Notes: a model not told the origin generated them from the sequence alone. A DNA stretch of 64,000 nt from Actinomyces procaprae (GCF_004798665.1 NZ_CP039292.1:310001-374000); one strand, 5' to 3'. Counted from the first letter of the stretch, positions 19,501 through 28,769 are shown. Translations and numbers: made by a program.

Positions 19501-20894
19501 GGAAACGCGGGAGTGCGGATCTTGTCGCTTACTTCTTCTTGCGGGCCTTCGATTTGGTGAACCCGCGCGGCACGCTGGGGCTCATCGCCACCAATACGGT
19601 GGCGCAGGGTGACACCCGGGAGGTCGGGCTCGACCGGATGGTGGCCGCCGGTTTCACCATCACCCGGGCAGTGCAGTCGCGCTCCTGGCCCTCCAGCAGC
19701 GCCAACCTGGAGTACGCCGCCGTCTGGGGTACTCGCGCCCAGGTATCGCCGCAGGTGCGGGCGGTGGCATGCGGGGAGCGGGATGTGCCGGTGCCGCGGA
19801 TCAGCACCTTGTTGGAGTCAGCCGGACGTGTGGAGGGCAAGCCGCAGCGGCTCGCCAAGAATGCGGGCGTCGCCTTCATCGGCTGCTACGTGCTCGGCAA
19901 GGGCTTCATTCTGGAACCGGAGGAGGCCCAGGCCTGGATCGCAGAGGACCCGCGCAATGCCGAGGTGCTCTTCCCTTACCTCAATGGCGAGGACCTCAAC
20001 TCCCGCCCCGACTGCTCACCCTCGCGTTGGGTGATTGACTTCGGTATGCGTGAGCAAGCCGAAGCCGCAAGTTATCACTTGCCTTTCGGTCGTGTTTTGA
20101 GTGAGGTGAAACCCCAACGAGACAAAGTCAAAATCGATTATCGCCGAGAGTATTGGTGGAGATACGCGGCTTGGGCTCCCGCCATGCGGGAGGCGATCGC
20201 CGGGCTCGACGAGGTGCTGGTGCTTGCTCGTGTGAGCAAGACGGTGGTGCCGGTACGGTTCCCGACTGGTGCAGTCATCAGTGATGCGGTTGTCGCCTTC
20301 GCCACGGACTCCTATGCCGAGCAGGCGGTGTTGTCCTCCTCGTTGCACCAGTACTGGGCGATCAAATACGGCTCTGGCATGCGGAATGATCCCCGCTATA
20401 CCCCAACCGACGTTTTTGAGACCTTCCCTCGGCCCGAGGCCACGCCCGCGCTCGATGCCATTGGCCGCACCCTGGACACCGAACGCCGGGAGATCATGCT
20501 GCGTCGCGGGCTCGGCCTGACCAAGCTGTACAACTTGGTGAACGACCCCGAACTCGCACCCGGGCAGGACGCGGACGTGGACCGCATGCGCGCCATCCAC
20601 GTGGAGCTCGACGCGGCCGTCGCGGCCGCCTACGGCTGGGACGACCTGGACCTCACCCACGGCTTCCACACCTACCGGCAGATGACCCGCTGGACCATTC
20701 CACCGGCCACCCGCGTCGAAGAGCTCGACCGGCTCCTGGAGGAGAACCACCGCCGCGCCGCCGCCGAGGCCGCCGCCAAGTCTGGCCGGCCCAACAAGAA
20801 GCCCACCCGCTCCGCTAACGCCGGGTCCGCTGCCCCCACCGCCCGCACCCGCCGCGGCCGCAGGCCCGCCGCCGGACAGGAGGAGATGTTCTGA
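16566..20894 (+). CDS. drmMI: DrmMI, adenine-specific DNA methyltransferase of DISARM
   Basis: A 1,442-residue Eco57I-like methylase that should mark self DNA. The AdoMet motif DIACGSGAFLVAAARYLARR lies near residue 679 and the catalytic adenine-methylase motif IV, NPPF (in VVGNPPFLGGQ), near 951. A large N-terminal region precedes them, and a target-recognition-like region with HPLC-like strands follows. I take the ATG at 16566, which overlaps the drmD stop by four bases and has GGGAGGA ten bases upstream. The frame itself opens 15 bases earlier with GTG. A tail rich in Lys/Arg/Ala ends the protein. Second gene of the operon. Confidence 0.9.
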   Translation: MSRNTTGGSRSRTSRRSPGAPAGGARAGRGGGSRRSARCAPQLHRDWLELVDTDGPFLSVPVMTRLFPQGVPPLEDARKEVLRRAKPAFDAAWDAWDRARDRQAALPEYRAARDAWVRTVLTEVVGWGGHYTAAADRPALVEAHRVRGDGDSPVVVTPTGALLRGTADAAGTGGGAMTAADAAGAVGMAVGALVLVVDPVASLREVCDDGWATSPVDRMDAMLRAPESTCSIGVVTDGRWWALVSAPRGATTASGVVDAQTWIEEPATRDAFLTLLGVRRLLGGRPEERLPRLFADSVLAAEEITEALGTQVRRAVELVVSAVSRSAADAVRQGRPDPLPADAHQAYEGVVTVMMRVVFLLFAEERGLLPTQDLYRSGYGLSRVLDELDERAREEGEESLDGTYFVWHRLLATSGALFGGATWEDVRMPAYGGSLFDPDRFGFLTATGPDGALMVRVSDRVMLEVLRSVQVAHAGGEAQRVSFRDIDVEQIGYIYEGLLGYSCRRSDQVVLGLDGRNGEEPEVPLAVLEDLAEAHADDADLAAAILAWIKADQPSAQPRTKPALAKALAAGDAMEDAERVLLAVTRDAELRGRLRPWIGAIRRDLRGRPVVILPGELLVVETPSRRDAGAHYTPRSLAEDVVAHALAPLVYKPGPHQSEDRSQWRLIASDAILRLRVADIACGSGAFLVAAARYLARRLVEAWEHEGTTPPDKSPEQVERHALRQVVAHCLYGVDINPMAVEMCKLSLWLVSLDRNLPFSFVDDKVFVGNSLLGITDLEQLRALNIDPAAARKDRLFDLDAAGRMLPELDVDAILAEVTGRRHQLASEVDNDDPARSATTKLRQQSDNEKQLATLTRLADAVIAAGLDPDVAGKPGRRREDAYQRLAAAASAAFPPGGDGDPAGLDVILERGLTPTVTTDYERWRCLHWPLAFPEVFPQAPARGFDAVVGNPPFLGGQRLTGSMGTNMRDWFVHVLADGKRGSADLVAYFFLRAFDLVNPRGTLGLIATNTVAQGDTREVGLDRMVAAGFTITRAVQSRSWPSSSANLEYAAVWGTRAQVSPQVRAVACGERDVPVPRISTLLESAGRVEGKPQRLAKNAGVAFIGCYVLGKGFILEPEEAQAWIAEDPRNAEVLFPYLNGEDLNSRPDCSPSRWVIDFGMREQAEAASYHLPFGRVLSEVKPQRDKVKIDYRREYWWRYAAWAPAMREAIAGLDEVLVLARVSKTVVPVRFPTGAVISDAVVAFATDSYAEQAVLSSSLHQYWAIKYGSGMRNDPRYTPTDVFETFPRPEATPALDAIGRTLDTERREIMLRRGLGLTKLYNLVNDPELAPGQDADVDRMRAIHVELDAAVAAAYGWDDLDLTHGFHTYRQMTRWTIPPATRVEELDRLLEENHRRAAAEAAAKSGRPNKKPTRSANAGSAAPTARTRRGRRPAAGQEEMF

Positions 20895-23800
20895 TGCCCG
20901 AGCCCGCAAACTCACCCCGGCCAGCCTCCCGCGCGCCCGAAGGCGTCGCCACCCAGGCCGCAAGCGCCGACACCACCGACGCAGCTCCCGGCGCAGCCTC
21001 GCCCGAAGCTGGCTCGCCCCGCCGCCTCGACGGCTCCGAAGCACCCAGCAACGGCCCCGTCTATGAGCCGGTGGAGCCCTACGGCTTCGGCTCCTGGGCG
21101 GCCCGCGAGAACCTCACCGACATCCTGCGCCGCCAACTGCTTGGCCCCATCGGCGGCGATGACGAACTGCTGCCCGTCGCCCCGGACGGCCGCTACCTCA
21201 TCGGCCGTATCGCCCCCACCCGCCTGGACGACACCGGCGGCCAGGCCACCGAGCCGCCCACCAGCGAGGCCGCCGACCTCGCCTCAGACGCCGGCCTTGA
21301 CGCCGACCCGGATGCCGGGGCCTCCACCGCCTACCTGGGTGACGACCTCGACGCCCGCGCCTCCACCGGCGTGCCCGTCTCCAGCGTCGACGAGTCCAGC
21401 CCGGACGGGGATGAGGACACCGGCGGCGACCGCGACGACGAGCCCGTGCGCCGCGGCCTCATGATCCCCGCCTCCATGGGCCTGCGCTTCCAGGTCCCCG
21501 CCGACCTGGAGGCCGTCACCGTGCACGCCTCCTGGGGCGTCTACCACCCCGAGAAGACCGGCCGTACCCTGCCCTCCGGCGGCGAGGAGCGCCACTTCCG
21601 CCGCACCGACATCTCCATCCCCGTGCGCGTCCCCCTCCGCCAGGGCGACGGCGCCACCACCGACTACCCGCTGCAGGACCAGGTGACCCTGCGCGTCGAC
21701 ACCCACCTGGACACCACCATGCCTCGGCGCCTGGTGGAGATCGCCCTGTGCAACGACCGCGAGACCCCGCGCCGCATCCCCGTCGACGCCTGGCTCTTCC
21801 AGACCCGCCTCGACGTCACCCCCGCCGGCGCCGCCGAGGGGCAGGCCGTCTTCCTGCCCGTCCACGACGCCACCGAGGACCCCCACCTGCCCGACGACCC
21901 CGAGGAGGCCCGCCTCGAACTGCAGTACCGGGACCGGCTCGAATTCGCCGTCGGCCGCACCTGCTCCGCCGACTGGACCGTCGCCCCCGGCGCGCGCCGC
22001 GCCACCCACGTGTGCACCGAGTGGATACCCACCGCCGAGACCCCACAGACCCGGGCCGCCGACGTGCCCGGGGCGCTGCTGGACATGCAGGCCCTCGCCG
22101 TCGCCACCCCCGCCGAACTGGAGGCCGGCCTGCGCCCCATCGTGGCCGCCTACACCGGCTGGCTCAACGACCAGCAGGCGCGCATCCCCGCCCTGCCCGC
22201 CCACCTGCGAGAGACCGCCGCCGAAGTGGTGGCCGAAGCTCGGCAGGTGCGCGACCAGCTCGCCGACGGCGTCGACTTCCTCCTGGCCGACCCCGAGGCT
22301 CGCCGCTGTTTCGCCTTCATGAACCGGGTCATGGCCGACCAGCGCGTGCACTCCCAGATCGCCGCCGCCCGCCAGAAGAACCCCAGCCTCACCCCCGCCC
22401 AGGCCGAGCAGCAGGTGCGCGCGGGCACGTTCCCCCACCACTGGCGCGTCTTCCAGCTGGCCTTCGTGCTCATGCAGATCCGCGCCCTGACTGACCCCAC
22501 CACCCCGCGCCGCTCGGGGGCGGACCGGGCGAAGGTGGAGCTGCTGTTCTTCCCCACCGGCGGCGGCAAGACCGAGGCCTACCTGGGCCTGGCCGCCTAC
22601 GCCTTCGCCATCCGCCGCCGCCAGGGGCGCATCACCGGCCCCGACGGCGCGGTCGACGGCTCCGCGGGCGTCACCGTGCTCATGCGCTACACCCTGCGGC
22701 TGCTCACCTCCCAGCAGTTCCAGCGCGCCACCACCCTCGTCTGCGCCGCCGAGCTCGCCCGCCGCGAGGACCCCGCCACCTGGGGCGACGAACCCTTCCG
22801 CATCGGCCTGTGGGTGGGTACCGCCGTCTCCCCCAAGCGGGTGGACGAGGCCGCCAAGGAACTCACCCGACTGCGCAGCCAGCACGCCGGCGCCGGCTAC
22901 CGCTTCTCCGCCCTGCAGCTCGGCCACTGCCCCTGGTGCGGGCGGCCCCTCAGCCACAACGACGTCGAAGTCGACGAGGCGCGCGGCCGCGTCTTCGTCT
23001 ACTGCCCCGACGAGTTCGGCGAGTGCCCCTTCTCCCCGGGCGGCCAGGTGGACGAGGGCATCCCGGTGCTCACCACCGACGAGGAGATCTACCGGCTGGT
23101 GCCCGCCTTCGTAATCGCCACCGTCGACAAGTTCGCCCGGCTGGCCCGCGAGGGACAGGCCGCCTCCTTGTTCGGGCACGTCGCCCGCTACTGCGACCGC
23201 CACGGCTACGTGCCCGCGCTCGACGACGCCGGCAACAGCGACTACCCCCGCTGCGACGTCAAGGAATCCCACCCCGCCAAGGGACCCCTGCCCGCCGCCC
23301 GGATACGTCCGGCCACCCGGCTGCGCCCACCGGACCTGATCATCCAGGACGAGCTGCACCTGATCACCGGAGCGCTCGGCACCACCGTGGGGCTCTTCGA
23401 GGTCGCCGTCGACGCCCTGACCACCTGGCGCATGTACGACCCCGACGGCGCACCGCGTGAGGTCAAGCCCCTCATCGTCGCCTCCTCGGCCACCGTGCGC
23501 CGCGCCGCCGACCAGGTGCGCGCACTCTACGGGCGCGGCACCACCGTCTTCCCGCCGCAGGTCCTCGATGCTGCCGACACCTTCTTCTCCAAGGAGATCA
23601 CACCCGACCGCGAGCACCCGGGGCGGCGCTATGTGGGGCTGTCGGCCACCGGCGTGCGCCTGACCAACGCCGAGATCCAGATCGCCCAGGTCCTTATGGC
23701 CGGCGGCCAGCTGCTGCTCGATGAGGGTGGGGAGGAGGCCGACCCCTACATGACGCTCGTCGGCTACTTCTCCGCCACCCGTGAGCTGGCCGGCATGGCC

Positions 23801-24898
23801 CGCTACATGCAGGACGACATCCAGACCGCCCTGGCCAAGGGCATTCGCGGCTCCGGGCTGCCGCGGCGCAGGGGTACGGCATACGGGGCACTCAACCTCG
23901 GTGAGCTCACCAGCCGCATCGCCTCCACCGAGATCACCAGCACCCTGGATGAGATGGCCGTCGGCTTCGACCCCGCCGTCGACTCCACCCGGGCGCGCGC
24001 CGCGTACCGGGAGGCCAGGGCCGCCGCCACTGCCGGCAGAAACGTGCCGACACCGCGCCCGCACAACCCCTTCGACGCCGTGCTGGCCACCTCCATGCTG
24101 CAGGTGGGCGTGGACGTCACCCGGCTGGGCCTGATGCTGATCGTCGGCCAGCCCAAGAACACCGCCGAGTACATTCAGGCCTCCTCCCGCGTCGGCCGCG
24201 ACGCCGGGCGGCCGGGCCTGGTGGTCACCGTCGGTAACTGGGCGCGCCCACGGGACCTGGCCCACTACGAGCAGTTCCGCCACTTCCACGACACCTTCTA
24301 CCGGCGCGTGGAGCCCCTGTCCGTCACCCCCTTCTCCGTCACCTCCCTGGAACGGGGGCTCGACGGCGTACTCGTCGCCAGCGCCCGCGTGCTGCAGGCC
24401 GCCGTGACCGAAGGCAGCCTGAACCCCGAGCGGGGCGCCGGGAACGCACCCCGGCAGCAGGCGGTGCTGGAGCAGGTGGCCCACGCCGTCGTCGCCCGCA
24501 TTGAGAACTCAGCGGCCGGGGACGCCGCCACCCGCTACGCCCGCGACCGGCTGCAGGGGCGCATCGAAGCTTGGGTGAGGCGGGCCGAACAGACGCTGGG
24601 CGACGGCAGGCACCTGAGCTATGAGCGGGTGAAGGACCCCGCCAAGCAGGCGGCACTCATCATGGGGCCCGAGGCGGGCGCGGCCCGCACCGTGGGCGGG
24701 GACGGGCCGGTGCTCGTCGTCGCCAACTCCATGCGGGAGGTGCAGCCCGAGATCAACCTGCTCGTCTCGCCCGACCCGCAGCGCCTGGCCTGGAGGCCGC
24801 CGGAGGACGCCCCCGCCTGGCAGGCGCAGGAGCCCGGCGCTGACGCAGAACGCAGGGACAGTGACGAGTCGGCCCCGAGCGCGGGGGAGGAAGCATGA
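20894..24898 (+). CDS. drmA: DrmA, helicase-domain core protein of DISARM
   Basis: A 1,334-residue protein with a superfamily 2 helicase core set late in the chain: FFPTGGGKTEAYLGLAAYAF (Walker A near 553-558), QDELHLITGALG (Walker B-like, near 818), ASSATVRRAADQ and LQVGVDVTRLGL followed by SSRVGRDAGRPG (near 1070-1100). DrmA and DrmB form the DISARM core complex that binds and moves along DNA. Four cysteines in LGHCPWCGRPL and the later CPDEFGECPF suggest a zinc site near residue 680-710. An Ala/Pro-rich, poorly structured N terminus of about 50 residues looks lineage-specific. Its ATG overlaps the methylase stop by one base (TGATG). Confidence 0.9.
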   Translation: MPEPANSPRPASRAPEGVATQAASADTTDAAPGAASPEAGSPRRLDGSEAPSNGPVYEPVEPYGFGSWAARENLTDILRRQLLGPIGGDDELLPVAPDGRYLIGRIAPTRLDDTGGQATEPPTSEAADLASDAGLDADPDAGASTAYLGDDLDARASTGVPVSSVDESSPDGDEDTGGDRDDEPVRRGLMIPASMGLRFQVPADLEAVTVHASWGVYHPEKTGRTLPSGGEERHFRRTDISIPVRVPLRQGDGATTDYPLQDQVTLRVDTHLDTTMPRRLVEIALCNDRETPRRIPVDAWLFQTRLDVTPAGAAEGQAVFLPVHDATEDPHLPDDPEEARLELQYRDRLEFAVGRTCSADWTVAPGARRATHVCTEWIPTAETPQTRAADVPGALLDMQALAVATPAELEAGLRPIVAAYTGWLNDQQARIPALPAHLRETAAEVVAEARQVRDQLADGVDFLLADPEARRCFAFMNRVMADQRVHSQIAAARQKNPSLTPAQAEQQVRAGTFPHHWRVFQLAFVLMQIRALTDPTTPRRSGADRAKVELLFFPTGGGKTEAYLGLAAYAFAIRRRQGRITGPDGAVDGSAGVTVLMRYTLRLLTSQQFQRATTLVCAAELARREDPATWGDEPFRIGLWVGTAVSPKRVDEAAKELTRLRSQHAGAGYRFSALQLGHCPWCGRPLSHNDVEVDEARGRVFVYCPDEFGECPFSPGGQVDEGIPVLTTDEEIYRLVPAFVIATVDKFARLAREGQAASLFGHVARYCDRHGYVPALDDAGNSDYPRCDVKESHPAKGPLPAARIRPATRLRPPDLIIQDELHLITGALGTTVGLFEVAVDALTTWRMYDPDGAPREVKPLIVASSATVRRAADQVRALYGRGTTVFPPQVLDAADTFFSKEITPDREHPGRRYVGLSATGVRLTNAEIQIAQVLMAGGQLLLDEGGEEADPYMTLVGYFSATRELAGMARYMQDDIQTALAKGIRGSGLPRRRGTAYGALNLGELTSRIASTEITSTLDEMAVGFDPAVDSTRARAAYREARAAATAGRNVPTPRPHNPFDAVLATSMLQVGVDVTRLGLMLIVGQPKNTAEYIQASSRVGRDAGRPGLVVTVGNWARPRDLAHYEQFRHFHDTFYRRVEPLSVTPFSVTSLERGLDGVLVASARVLQAAVTEGSLNPERGAGNAPRQQAVLEQVAHAVVARIENSAAGDAATRYARDRLQGRIEAWVRRAEQTLGDGRHLSYERVKDPAKQAALIMGPEAGAARTVGGDGPVLVVANSMREVQPEINLLVSPDPQRLAWRPPEDAPAWQAQEPGADAERRDSDESAPSAGEEA

Positions 24899-26988
24899 GC
24901 ACCAGTGAGTTGATCGCCGTCGGCGGCGGCACCAGCCCCCTCGACGACGCCGAAGCGCTCGCCGAGAAGCAGGGGCGGAAGAACTTCGCCAAGGTCGGTT
25001 CCGCCCGGCCCTCCAGCCTGCTGTACACCTACGGGCCGGGCGCCATCATCGACCTGCCCCACTTCACCATCATGCCCAGTGGCATGGACGACTGGGAGCG
25101 CATCTGGGCACGCCGCCAGGGGCCGGTGCCGGAGATTCACGCGCCCCGGCTGCTGGAGAGCGTGCAGCTGCAACTCGGCCCGCAGGTCAGCGGGCTGCGG
25201 CCCTTCCCCCACCAGCCGACCGAGAACGCCTTCTCCCGGGAGGGAAGCGACCTGGGCGTGCCCGCGCGCATCTTCCCCCAGTGGCTGCGCTGCACCGGCT
25301 GCGACCTGCTGGCCCCGCTGGAGTTCTTCACGCGTAGCACCGACGGTTACGTCAATACTCACCCCTACCGGCCCGACGAGGCGGTTGTGCAGCATGTCGG
25401 CTGCCCGGGGAGGGTGGCGAAGACCGGCGGCGGGGCTCGGGGCAAGGCGGGTGGGACCCGCAGGAACCGCACCAGTCCGTGCGTGCCCGCGCGCTACCTG
25501 CTGGCCTGCCCCGACGGGCACCTGGACGAGTTCCCCTACGACTGGTGGGTGCACCAGGGCGGCAAGTGCTCCAAGGCTCCGGCCCCGGTGCTGGAGATGA
25601 CCGACACCGGTGCCTCCCGCGGCGCCAGCGCCACCGTCACGTGCCGCTCATGCGGGGTGCGACGGCCCATGAACCAGGCTCAGGGCGAGGTCGGCCGCAC
25701 CCACCTGCCCAAGTGCCGTGGCCGCCTGCCGCATGTGGACGCCTTCGTCAAGGGCGGCTGTGAGCAGGAGACGCGGCTGATGCTGGTGGGCGCCTCGAAC
25801 CTCTGGTTCCCCGTCACCCAGTCGATCATCGACATGCCCCGCCTCGATCCGGCCGCCCAGCTGAAGGATGACGCGAACCAGCTCCGGGCGGCGCTGGGGG
25901 AGGACCTTTCCGCTGTCAGCGGCAACCTGAAGATGCTGCGTATTGCACTGAAGCAGAATCCCTCAACCGGGCGGCTGGTGGAGCTTGACGACGCGGCGCT
26001 CGGCGACGTGGTCGCCGCCGCGCTGGGGCCGCAGGAGTCCGAGGCGGAGCGGGAGGAGCGCCGTCGCCGGTGGAGCCCCACCGACCTGCTGGTGCCGGAA
26101 TGGCGCTACCTGGAGCAGGACCCGCCCGAGGAGCGGCACGCCGACAAGCGCAGCGGGCTGACCGTCTCCCCGCGGGCCCTGCCCGTGGGTGAGAGCGGCC
26201 CGGTTCCCGGTGTGGGGCGGGTGCTCGCCGTCGACCGGCTCCGCAAGGTCAACGCACTGCTGGGCTTCACCCGCATCGACGACTTCGACCGCATCGACGA
26301 CTCCGGCTCCCGGCTGGTGCCCCTGTGCCGTGGCGGGCGCCCGGCCTGGGTGCCGGCCACCGAGGACCGCGGCGAGGGCGTATTCCTGCAACTGGATGAG
26401 GCGCGGGTGTCAGCCTGGGAGCAGCGGGTGGAGGCCAGCGGGCTGTGGGAGCGGTACGTGGCCGCGCACAAGCGCAACTTCGAGCGCCGCTACTCCGAGA
26501 CCGCCAAGGAGATGGACCACCTGGAGCGCATGCAGCCGGCCCGCTACTGGTTGGTGCATACGCTCGCGCACGCGCTCATGCGGCAGATGTCCATGCACTC
26601 CGGCTACGGGGCCGCCAGCCTCAGTGAACGCCTGTACGCCTGGAAGCCGGAGGGGGAGCGGCCCGCCGCCGCGGGCATGCTCATCACCACCACGGCCTCC
26701 GACTCCGACGGCACGCTCGGCGGGCTGGTGGCGTTGAGCGCCCCGGCGCGGCTGGGGGAGATTCTCGACGCCGCCCTGCGCGGGCTCATGCGCTGCTCCT
26801 CCGATCCGGTGTGTGCGCGGCGCGTCCCGGAGGACCCCGAGGACTTCCTGCACGGCGCCGCCTGCCACTGCTGCACCATGGCCTCGGAGACCTCCTGCGA
26901 GCGGGCCAACCGCTTCCTCGACCGGCGCCTGGTGGTGCCGCTGCCCGGGGCTTGGCGTGAGCTGGCCTTCTTCGAGGACCCGCGGTGA
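24895..26988 (+). CDS. drmB: DrmB, DUF1998-containing core protein of DISARM
   Basis: A 697-residue partner of DrmA. Near the N terminus it has GSARPSSLLYTYGPGAIIDL, typical of DrmB. A CxxC in LRCTGCDLLAPLEF is followed by more cysteine pairs (CRSCGVRRP) that probably bind zinc. The DUF1998 region (LAHALMRQMSMHSGYGAAS, near 556-575) leads to the cysteine cluster ACHCCTMASETSC near the C terminus. DUF1998 proteins work beside helicases, here DrmA. The start overlaps the drmA stop by four bases, and the end overlaps the drmC start by four bases. Confidence 0.9.
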   Translation: MSTSELIAVGGGTSPLDDAEALAEKQGRKNFAKVGSARPSSLLYTYGPGAIIDLPHFTIMPSGMDDWERIWARRQGPVPEIHAPRLLESVQLQLGPQVSGLRPFPHQPTENAFSREGSDLGVPARIFPQWLRCTGCDLLAPLEFFTRSTDGYVNTHPYRPDEAVVQHVGCPGRVAKTGGGARGKAGGTRRNRTSPCVPARYLLACPDGHLDEFPYDWWVHQGGKCSKAPAPVLEMTDTGASRGASATVTCRSCGVRRPMNQAQGEVGRTHLPKCRGRLPHVDAFVKGGCEQETRLMLVGASNLWFPVTQSIIDMPRLDPAAQLKDDANQLRAALGEDLSAVSGNLKMLRIALKQNPSTGRLVELDDAALGDVVAAALGPQESEAEREERRRRWSPTDLLVPEWRYLEQDPPEERHADKRSGLTVSPRALPVGESGPVPGVGRVLAVDRLRKVNALLGFTRIDDFDRIDDSGSRLVPLCRGGRPAWVPATEDRGEGVFLQLDEARVSAWEQRVEASGLWERYVAAHKRNFERRYSETAKEMDHLERMQPARYWLVHTLAHALMRQMSMHSGYGAASLSERLYAWKPEGERPAAAGMLITTTASDSDGTLGGLVALSAPARLGEILDAALRGLMRCSSDPVCARRVPEDPEDFLHGAACHCCTMASETSCERANRFLDRRLVVPLPGAWRELAFFEDPR

Positions 26989-27791
26989 GCGGTGCCGACG
27001 AGGCCGGCGGGAGCGGCCGGGACGCCGAGAAGGAGGGCGAGGCGGGGCGGCGGGACGCCGTCGTCGAGCTCGGGGCCGTGCTGAGCGGGACCCAGGCGCG
27101 GGCCGTCGCTGCGAGCCTGGAGGCGGGCGAGACCCTGACGCAGGCGCTTGGGGCCGTGGAGGCGTCGCGCCGACGTCGAGTGCGGGAGCTGATGGGGAGG
27201 GCCGGGCTCGGCATGTTGGAGCGGGAACGGACCGCGGCGGTGCTGCGCGCCATCGAGGGCGCGCTGGCGCACCCGACCTCCGTCACCCCGGTGTGGACGG
27301 TTCCCGGCGGGCCTGGAGCTTTTGGGGTGACGGGGCACCTGACCGGGCTTGTCCACGAGCTGGTGACGCGGGCCTACGGGTCGGTCACCTGCTCCACCTA
27401 CAACATTGCGCGCTCCTCGGCGCTGTGGGAGGCGCTGAAGGAGGTGGCGGCGCGGCCGGAGGTGAGTGTGCGCCTGTACCTGGACACCGACGTGGCCGAC
27501 GCCGAGCCCAAGCCTTGGGTGCCCACCACCGCGCAGGTCGCGCGCGAGCTGAAAGGCGCCGTGGTGATGCGGACGCGGGCCGGTGAGGACGGGAAGCGGC
27601 CGCGAAATCACGCCAAGTTCGTGGTGGTGGATCACCAGATCGTGGTGGTCACGAGCGCGAATATGTCGCGCTCTGCGGAGGAGTGGAACGTCGAGCTCGG
27701 CCTGCGCCTGGACGAGCCGCTGCTGGCCCGCGCTATCGAGGACCAGATGCGCGCCCTGGAACCGCACATCTATGAACGGGTGGCCGGTTAA
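26985..27791 (+). CDS. drmC: DrmC, phospholipase D-like protein of DISARM
   Basis: A 268-residue PLD-family protein, last gene of the DISARM operon. The single HxK motif is in NHAKFVVVDHQIVVVTSAN (about 207-225), with the downstream SANMSRSAEEWN typical of the family. A basic helical N-terminal region precedes it. In the characterised Bacillus DISARM, drmC was reported dispensable for defence. GTG start at 26985, overlapping drmB. A diverged copy of its 3' end lies about 820 bp downstream, beyond the DUF3800-like gene. Confidence 0.88.
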   Translation: MSGADEAGGSGRDAEKEGEAGRRDAVVELGAVLSGTQARAVAASLEAGETLTQALGAVEASRRRRVRELMGRAGLGMLERERTAAVLRAIEGALAHPTSVTPVWTVPGGPGAFGVTGHLTGLVHELVTRAYGSVTCSTYNIARSSALWEALKEVAARPEVSVRLYLDTDVADAEPKPWVPTTAQVARELKGAVVMRTRAGEDGKRPRNHAKFVVVDHQIVVVTSANMSRSAEEWNVELGLRLDEPLLARAIEDQMRALEPHIYERVAG

Positions 27792-27811
27792 CGCAGGCTT
27801 CGTGATCGCGG

Positions 27812-27834
27812 CTCAGACACGGTTAGTGTCTGAG
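27812..27834 (+). terminator. Hairpin after drmC
   Basis: Perfect nine-base arms CTCAGACAC and GTGTCTGAG around a five-base loop, 20 bases after the drmC stop and 20 bases before the next ATG. There is no T-run, so it may be an intrinsic terminator of actinobacterial type or an operator for the following gene. Confidence 0.55.
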
Positions 27835-27854
27835 GGCATGGCTACTATTCGCCC

Positions 27855-28427
27855 ATGGTGAAGGTGGCGTACGGCGATGAGAGCATCCGCAGAAGAGGCG
27901 TGCGGGAGCCAACATATCTCTTGGGTGCTTATATTCGTGATGATGCCGCCCCTGATCTTGCCTCCGAGCTGATGGCTCTCGTGCGGGGAAGGAAACTGCA
28001 CTGGCGAGATTCCATTCCTCGAGTTCAGGAGGAGGCGTGCCGCATAATCAGTTCCCACGGCGGAGGCCACTTGATTGTCGCGGCGCGTCCCCTTGCTGAG
28101 GGTGTGCGTGAAGAGTCGGCGCGTCAGCAGGCGCTTATGACGCTGATGACCATTTTGTCGGGAGGCTACGGCGTAGACGAACTAGTCCTGGAGCGTCGGC
28201 AGCAGAAGCAAGATGACAAAGACCGAGCGGTTTTCGCTGTTGCCCGTAAGAGCGGGATGGTTAGCGCTGACTTCAAACTTCGGCACGAGTATGGGACCCA
28301 ACAACCCATGCTGTGGGTGCCGGATCAGGTTCTGGGAGCTTACGGCGATGCCTGCATGGGTAAAACTACGGCATGGGCGCTGCTCGAACCGCACGTGCGA
28401 ATCGAGACGATTCATCCCAGGAGGTAG
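27855..28427 (+). CDS. DUF3800-like protein downstream of DISARM
   Basis: A 190-residue protein opening with VAYGDESIRRRG, the Asp-Glu-Ser start seen in DUF3800 proteins, which have an RNase H-like fold and often lie near defence genes or prophages. Later LHWRD and DKDRAVFAVARK support that assignment. It is shorter than many DUF3800 proteins (often about 220-250), and the C terminus may be trimmed. Codon use is visibly less GC-biased than in the drm genes, suggesting separate acquisition. It is flanked by two versions of the drmC 3' end. Confidence 0.65.
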   Translation: MVKVAYGDESIRRRGVREPTYLLGAYIRDDAAPDLASELMALVRGRKLHWRDSIPRVQEEACRIISSHGGGHLIVAARPLAEGVREESARQQALMTLMTILSGGYGVDELVLERRQQKQDDKDRAVFAVARKSGMVSADFKLRHEYGTQQPMLWVPDQVLGAYGDACMGKTTAWALLEPHVRIETIHPRR

Positions 28428-28610
28428 CGCGAACGCCGGGCCCTATGACGTCACAGGCGCACCGGCGTTAACTTCCTGTCCGCACCTTGATGCGGCGGCG
28501 ACATTAGTGTGCCACCCCCCTCCTCTGAAGGTCAACCCCGCGACGGGACTCATCTCAGGTGCCGACGAAAGTGGTTCGGTGCCTCAATCTGGGACTGCCC
28601 GCGAGAGTCG

Positions 28611-28769
28611 CGGATCGTGGTCGTCGCGAGTGCGAATGTGTCGCGTAGCGCGGAAGAGGCTAACGTCGAGCTCGGCCTGCGCCTGGACGAGCCGCTGCTC
28701 GCCTGCGCCATCGGGGACCAGACACGCACCCTGGATCCGCACGTCAACGAGCAGGTGGCTAGCGGCTGA
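28611..28769 (+). pseudogene. Fragment of a second drmC 3' end
   Basis: Translating 28611-28769 gives IVVVASANVSRSAEEANVE, then LGLRLDEPLLACAIGDQTRT and DPHVNEQVASG. This aligns residue by residue with the last 50 residues of DrmC (IVVVTSANMSRSAEEWNVE...). Identity is roughly 70-75% in protein and about 80% in DNA by eye, too diverged for a recent duplication. The HxK motif and everything upstream are missing. The 183 bases before it (28428-28610) show nothing recognisable. Confidence 0.75.

Noticed and set aside
21284..24484. A 1,066-codon minus-strand frame opposite drmA
   Set aside because: Antisense shadow of a high-GC gene; Gly/Val/Ala-rich with no motif, while drmA on the plus strand is clearly conserved.
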